In this document: in pieces, positions 5,710 through 9,725 of the stretch
Layout of the letters: each line of letters begins with the position of its first letter
Position numbering within the stretch: the first letter of the stretch is position 1
Notes under the pieces: model-generated
Told to the model about the DNA's origin: nothing
What the model saw: the letters and a program-made list of their open reading frames with translations, nothing else
Databases searched by the model: none
Position numbers and translations under genes: made by a program
Assembly (NCBI GenBank): GCA_041623475.1
Contig: JBFJWU010000107.1
Span: 1 to 9,725, forward strand
Length of the DNA: 9,725 nt
DNA from: JBFJWU01 sp041623475 [NCBI: bacterium]
GTDB lineage: Bacteria > J088
Direction of reading: 5' to 3'

Positions 5710-7198
5710 CGATTCCGGCAATAACGAGCCTGAACCCGTTGATTACATGCGACAGGCTCCGGCAGAGTCTGCGGTCCGCGAAAAGACAGAGGAAGAGTTG
5801 CGCAATGATGCCGACCTGGAATTGTTGTCAAGCATACTTTTGTTGCTAAGGACGACCCAGGCGCATAGCCTTAATAACGATGCCCTGCTGCCGCCGATCC
5901 GGCGGCTGACTGAATTCCTGGGCGGGTATCTGCAGGAGCATGGTCCTGCTGTTTCTGTTGCATTTACCGAAGAGAACACGTTTGTGAACAAGCGCCTTCT
6001 GCGGGTTGACGCATCCCACTACGAAAGCATGTACCAGGTCCGGCAGTATTTTATGGACCGTAATGTCGGGGAGGTCGAAATTTCAGCGGTTCCCCCGGAA
6101 TCGGACCTGCGCAACTTCCTCGCCCAGTTTAAGTCCAGCTTGACCGAGAAAGTTGCGTTGGATGGATTGATTGTCGGTCCGATTCGGTTGCACGCGATCA
6201 AGGAATTGAAAGAGACGTCCGGGGGCGGGGAAAGCGGATTGTCACTCGATGCCAGAAAAAATGTACTGCGTGTTTACGCAAAAACACTGGTTTTTATGGA
6301 AGATTTCTTCAAGAAAGCGGCAGATGGAAAGGTGACATCGGTCGCAAAATTGCGGCGCGCGGTGCAGGAATTGATTGATATCAGCAAGGATACGGAACAC
6401 CTCTTCCTTGGATTGGTCCAGCTCAAGGAATACCGCGAACACCTGTACAACCATTGTGTTAATGTGGCGATCCTCAGCCTGATGCTGGGGAAAATGATCG
6501 ATCTGTCCAAGAAGCAGATGATCGAACTCGGGTTGTGTGCGCTGATGCACGACATTGGCAAGGCACAACTGCCAACGGACCTGCAGATGGAAACGCGTGA
6601 ATTGACGGACCAGGACAAATCGCGGCTGGAGGAGGTCCCTTGGAGAACCGTTGCGCTGACGTTGAAGAAATCCGAGGTCAACCAGTCAACGCTCAGGCGG
6701 GCACTTGTCGGGTTCGAGCACGCAACTGAAATGCGGGCCCGGGATCGTGTTTTCGGGACTCCAAGTCTGCTGTTTTCACGTATTGTTGCGATTGTAAATG
6801 AGTTTGACGAGTTGACTACCAGGACGACGGCGCGGAAGGCCTACACGCCGGATGTGGCGCTTCGCGTGATGCAGCAGGACAAGTCGGGCCGGTTTGATGC
6901 GGACCTGATATCGGCGTTTATCGGCCTGGTCGGTGTTTATCCGATTGGCAGCACTGTGTGGCTGGACGGCGGGCAGATCGCAGTTGTGTTTAATGTTCAT
7001 CGTGAACCTGGCAAGTTTCTGACGCCGATCGTGCGTATCCTGAGCGACAGGAGCGGACAACTGACGGCTGGGACGGTCGTAGACCTGGCTGAAAACTCGG
7101 CCGCTGGTCAGTCCCCCGGCCGCGTCGTTGGTGCGGTTGACTTGGATGAATTGCCCGAGCCGCCGGGCATTCGAATTCCGCAGGTTTTCTTTTCCTGA
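5702..7198 (+). CDS. HD-GYP-family protein with partly lost signature residues
   Basis: A 498-residue cytosolic protein. The ATG at 5702 is chosen because AGGGGGG (5689-5695) lies six bases upstream; it overlaps the HEAT gene's end by eight bases. Residues about 40-145 form an N-terminal region related to one in that HEAT protein. Residues about 240-430 form an HD-GYP domain: YNHCVNV around H251, MHDIGK with H283/D284, the helix IVAIVNEFDELT, and the characteristic end GVYPIGSTVWL. HD-GYP enzymes hydrolyse cyclic di-GMP. Here the HDxGK part is kept, but the usual FEHH..D.SGYP segment reads FEHATEMRARDRVF (338-351), so the second His and the GYP triplet are gone. The HP pair before it is also lost, and an Asp of the last metal-binding helix is Asn (N366). 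It may bind rather than cleave a ligand, or act on something else. Confidence 0.88.
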   Translation: MVDDSGNNEPEPVDYMRQAPAESAVREKTEEELRNDADLELLSSILLLLRTTQAHSLNNDALLPPIRRLTEFLGGYLQEHGPAVSVAFTEENTFVNKRLLRVDASHYESMYQVRQYFMDRNVGEVEISAVPPESDLRNFLAQFKSSLTEKVALDGLIVGPIRLHAIKELKETSGGGESGLSLDARKNVLRVYAKTLVFMEDFFKKAADGKVTSVAKLRRAVQELIDISKDTEHLFLGLVQLKEYREHLYNHCVNVAILSLMLGKMIDLSKKQMIELGLCALMHDIGKAQLPTDLQMETRELTDQDKSRLEEVPWRTVALTLKKSEVNQSTLRRALVGFEHATEMRARDRVFGTPSLLFSRIVAIVNEFDELTTRTTARKAYTPDVALRVMQQDKSGRFDADLISAFIGLVGVYPIGSTVWLDGGQIAVVFNVHREPGKFLTPIVRILSDRSGQLTAGTVVDLAENSAAGQSPGRVVGAVDLDELPEPPGIRIPQVFFS

Positions 7199-7217
7199 TG
7201 TGTTGAAAGATCAGGAT

Positions 7218-9725
7218 TCAGGACGTCTCGGGGGGTAACTGAGGTTTAAGTACGCTGATCATTGCCAAGCCCTCCTTCCAGCGAATTTCTGACGCAAGTG
7301 TCTCGGCCCGGTTCAACTGGTCCCGGGCTGCCTGGCCGTGCCCGGCGGCCGCAGAAAATGTTGCCAGATTGTAATATTGCCTGGCCGCCATGTAAAGGTC
7401 ACCGACCTGTTCGGCAATTTCCAGCGCCCGCCGAGCATACTGGACCGCTTTGCCCGTAACGTTCTGAGTGGCATAAAGTCCAGCAATATTTGCATAGGCG
7501 CGGGCTTCCTCGACTCGGTTGTCACGAGCCCGCGCCACTTTCAGAGCCTGGTTAAAACGGGCCGAGGCTTCTTCCAAGTTGCCCATTTTCAACGCGGCGA
7601 CACCCAGTCGATTAAGTGCTTGGATGCGCATAGACAGGAAACTTCGGTCATCCGGTCCTTTGATACTGGTCAGGGCCTGCTTCAGGGTTTGGTATGCGGC
7701 TCCGGCATCTCCCTTGGCTTCGACGACAGCGGCGGTTTCCAACGCCAGTCGCAATTGCTGATGAGGCGTGCCGCTCATTGTTACAGACGCGGCAAGGCGC
7801 AGTTGTTGTTCGGCCTCTCCGTAATCTCCTGTTTCCCGCAGAAGCGTACCCAGCTCCAGTCGGGCTCCTGTTTCGACTGCAGGTATGCCAGCCGCGGATC
7901 CGATTTCAATCGCTCGTTCCAGGGATGCTCGCGCCTGATCCGGGTCGCCAGCGAGCCGAGCTGCGCGTCCCAGTACCAATTCGGCATCTGCCATTCGTTG
8001 CCTGTGTTCGTCTTCAGGGAAAGCTGTTTCACCTTCGTCGGATTTCAAAAGATCAACCCTGGCGGCTGCATAATTGAAAGCGCTGTTCAGGGCCGATTCC
8101 TCCTCAAATGCCAAGACCGCTCGGGCCAGGTATTCATCTGCCCGGTCGATATTCGCGCTGCGCGCATAATGGTCGGCGATGCGGGCAACAGCCTTTGCCG
8201 ATGCCGGTGAGTCAATGGCCAAAAGGGAAGCAATCTGGCCGTGCCAGGCCCGCCGGGTGTCCTTGAGAATGCGTTCGTATGCCGTTTCCAGCAATAGCGG
8301 ATGGTTAAATCCGTAACTGGCCCGTTCCTCGTAGGGCAGTTCGCGAAGGATCCCTTCACGAACAAGCTGTTCAATTAATCCCTGGGAGCCAGACCGTCCG
8401 GACAACTGCCGCAGGATTTCTGCGTCTACGACTGGGCCGATGGTCGCCGCCATCTGAACAATTTCGCGTTTCTCGGGGGGCAGGGCATCGATTCGGTTGG
8501 CCATCAAAGCATTCAAGTTGTCCGGCAGGTCAGTGTCTTCAATATTGGCGTCGACTCGCCATTGGTTGCCCTTAAGGAAGATTTTCCCGGACCGCTTTAA
8601 TCCCTCGATTAATTGCTCTATATACAGCGGGTTCCCTTTACCCCGTTTCTGCAGGAACTCAATCAGGTTGTCCGGCACCTGATCGCGTTCCAACAGGTGC
8701 CCTGCCAGTTGCGAAACTAGTGCACCAGGCAACGGCGCTACGTTCAACGAATGGTAAAAATCAATGGAGCGCGCTTCCTGATCGCTGCGAAAAGCTGCAA
8801 TTACGAGTATTGGGGTGTTGTGCTGCATGCGATAGACACGTGATAGCACCTCAAAAGTTGCCGGGTCACCAAAATGCAAGTCGTCCAGCAGTAATAGCAA
8901 CGGTTGCCGCGATGACGCTGCGACAAAGCAGGAACAGACTGCGTCCGTGATCGCCAGTTTCCGAGACATTGGATCCAGGTCGGTGGTTAATTCGGTATTG
9001 CATTCAACTCCGCAAAGCTGTGCCAGAATCTGTTCCTGCCGGGATGCGATTCCAGGCGCGAACACCTGGATCTTCTTGCGGGCCGCCCGTTCATCATCTG
9101 CCTCCCGGATCTTGCACAGGCGACGAATCAGTCCCGCGAGAATCCCGAAATCTACATTTTGCTGGAGTTCGTGGCCGGTTCCTGACGCGACCTGGAAGCG
9201 GTATTGTCCTGAAAGCCTTGCGGCTTCGGGCAGCAGGCTACTCTTGCCGATTCCGGACTCGCCGTGCAACAGAATAGATGACCCTTTGTTGTGGGATGCC
9301 TCCTGTAAAAAACTATTAAACTGCTGCAAAAGTTCGTCTCTGCCCAGCAGCGCAATTTCCGAACGTTGCCGTAATTCGACTTGGTCTACATCCGACCTGA
9401 TCCGCAAAGGGGAAAAATTTGCAACCGGCTTTGATTTGCCCTTGACAGTGATCGGCTCATGAGTCAGAAATTCAATTATGTTTTCGCAGGCATCCCTGAT
9501 TGACTGACTGACCAGGATTTGCCCCCGGTCCGCTGCGCTCTCCAGCCGTTGCGCAAGGTTAACGGTGTCCCCCATAACCGTGAACTGCCGAAACCTGCTG
9601 CTGCCGACTGTAGCGGCAACTGCGACACCCATATTGATCCCGGTGCTCAACCCTAAAGGCGTTTCCAGTTTCGAATTGTAGCGCTCCAGCGCCTCGAGCA
9701 TCGATACCGCACAGCGGACTGCGAG
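7218..9725 (-). CDS. class III nucleotide cyclase-AAA ATPase-TPR signalling protein (5' end outside window)
   Basis: The reading frame stays open to the window edge, so the N-terminus is missing; 835 codons are visible. Residue numbers here count from the codon at 9723-9725. Residues 1 to about 110 are the second half of a class III adenylate/guanylate cyclase domain (GINMG, VGS, FTVMGDTVNLAQRLES). They keep Asp53 (substrate base) and the Asn56/Arg60 pair that stabilises the transition state; the metal-binding aspartates would lie off the window. A STAND/AAA-type ATPase follows, with Walker A GESGIGKSS (155-163) and Walker B LLLLLDDLHFGD (276-287). The region encoded by about 7270-8070 is made of TPR-like helices. 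This order is that of the soluble adenylyl cyclase/predicted ATPase type found in many bacteria. It probably makes cAMP in response to a signal sensed through the ATPase/TPR part. It is convergent with the HD-GYP gene, 19 bases apart. Confidence 0.92.
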   Translation of the reverse strand, partial: LAVRCAVSMLEALERYNSKLETPLGLSTGINMGVAVAATVGSSRFRQFTVMGDTVNLAQRLESAADRGQILVSQSIRDACENIIEFLTHEPITVKGKSKPVANFSPLRIRSDVDQVELRQRSEIALLGRDELLQQFNSFLQEASHNKGSSILLHGESGIGKSSLLPEAARLSGQYRFQVASGTGHELQQNVDFGILAGLIRRLCKIREADDERAARKKIQVFAPGIASRQEQILAQLCGVECNTELTTDLDPMSRKLAITDAVCSCFVAASSRQPLLLLLDDLHFGDPATFEVLSRVYRMQHNTPILVIAAFRSDQEARSIDFYHSLNVAPLPGALVSQLAGHLLERDQVPDNLIEFLQKRGKGNPLYIEQLIEGLKRSGKIFLKGNQWRVDANIEDTDLPDNLNALMANRIDALPPEKREIVQMAATIGPVVDAEILRQLSGRSGSQGLIEQLVREGILRELPYEERASYGFNHPLLLETAYERILKDTRRAWHGQIASLLAIDSPASAKAVARIADHYARSANIDRADEYLARAVLAFEEESALNSAFNYAAARVDLLKSDEGETAFPEDEHRQRMADAELVLGRAARLAGDPDQARASLERAIEIGSAAGIPAVETGARLELGTLLRETGDYGEAEQQLRLAASVTMSGTPHQQLRLALETAAVVEAKGDAGAAYQTLKQALTSIKGPDDRSFLSMRIQALNRLGVAALKMGNLEEASARFNQALKVARARDNRVEEARAYANIAGLYATQNVTGKAVQYARRALEIAEQVGDLYMAARQYYNLATFSAAAGHGQAARDQLNRAETLASEIRWKEGLAMISVLKPQLPPETS

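Noticed and set aside
7194-7215. CCTGAT/ATCAGG inverted repeat between the convergent HD-GYP and cyclase genes as a terminator
   Set aside because: The stem is only six pairs with a ten-base loop, and no T-run follows on either strand.

Overview
This looks like chromosomal DNA from a bacterium with mid-range GC, by eye in the low to mid 50s percent. A gammaproteobacterium or a close relative is the best guess. The reasons are that both tRNA-Ser genes encode their 3' CCA, the prfC product follows the Escherichia coli RF3 pattern closely, and the HD-GYP/HEAT pair has a proteobacterial flavour. The sequence alone does not give a genus.

Layout. Positions 1-314 hold two tandem tRNA-Ser genes on the minus strand (anticodons GGA, then CGA), and at the very edge a degenerate tRNA-Ser-like stretch on the opposite strand. 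Positions 315-844 hold no confident gene; weak coding signal on the plus strand suggests a decayed or frameshifted gene. An extended SDR (epimerase/dehydratase family) occupies 845-1771 on the minus strand. Upstream of it lies a region with a candidate promoter and two overlapping inverted repeats. After a 447-base gap, prfC (peptide chain release factor 3) runs on the plus strand at 2219-3829. Forty-one bases later, behind a perfect TATAAT box, come two overlapping genes on the plus strand: a HEAT-repeat protein (3871-5709) and an HD-GYP-family protein whose signature residues are partly lost (5702-7198). Facing them on the minus strand is a large signalling protein (7218 to the window end). 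It has a class III nucleotide cyclase domain, cut by the window edge, followed by an AAA-type ATPase domain and C-terminal TPR repeats.

How the parts may work together. The tRNA genes and prfC are translation genes. The HEAT and HD-GYP proteins are probably made together (8-base overlap, strong internal ribosome site) and seem to share a related N-terminal domain. I therefore read them as a two-protein signalling or scaffold module. The convergent cyclase/ATPase/TPR protein is a separate transcription unit; whether it is linked to the module is only suggested by position. The HEAT/HD-GYP pair is the part of the window most likely to repay study.
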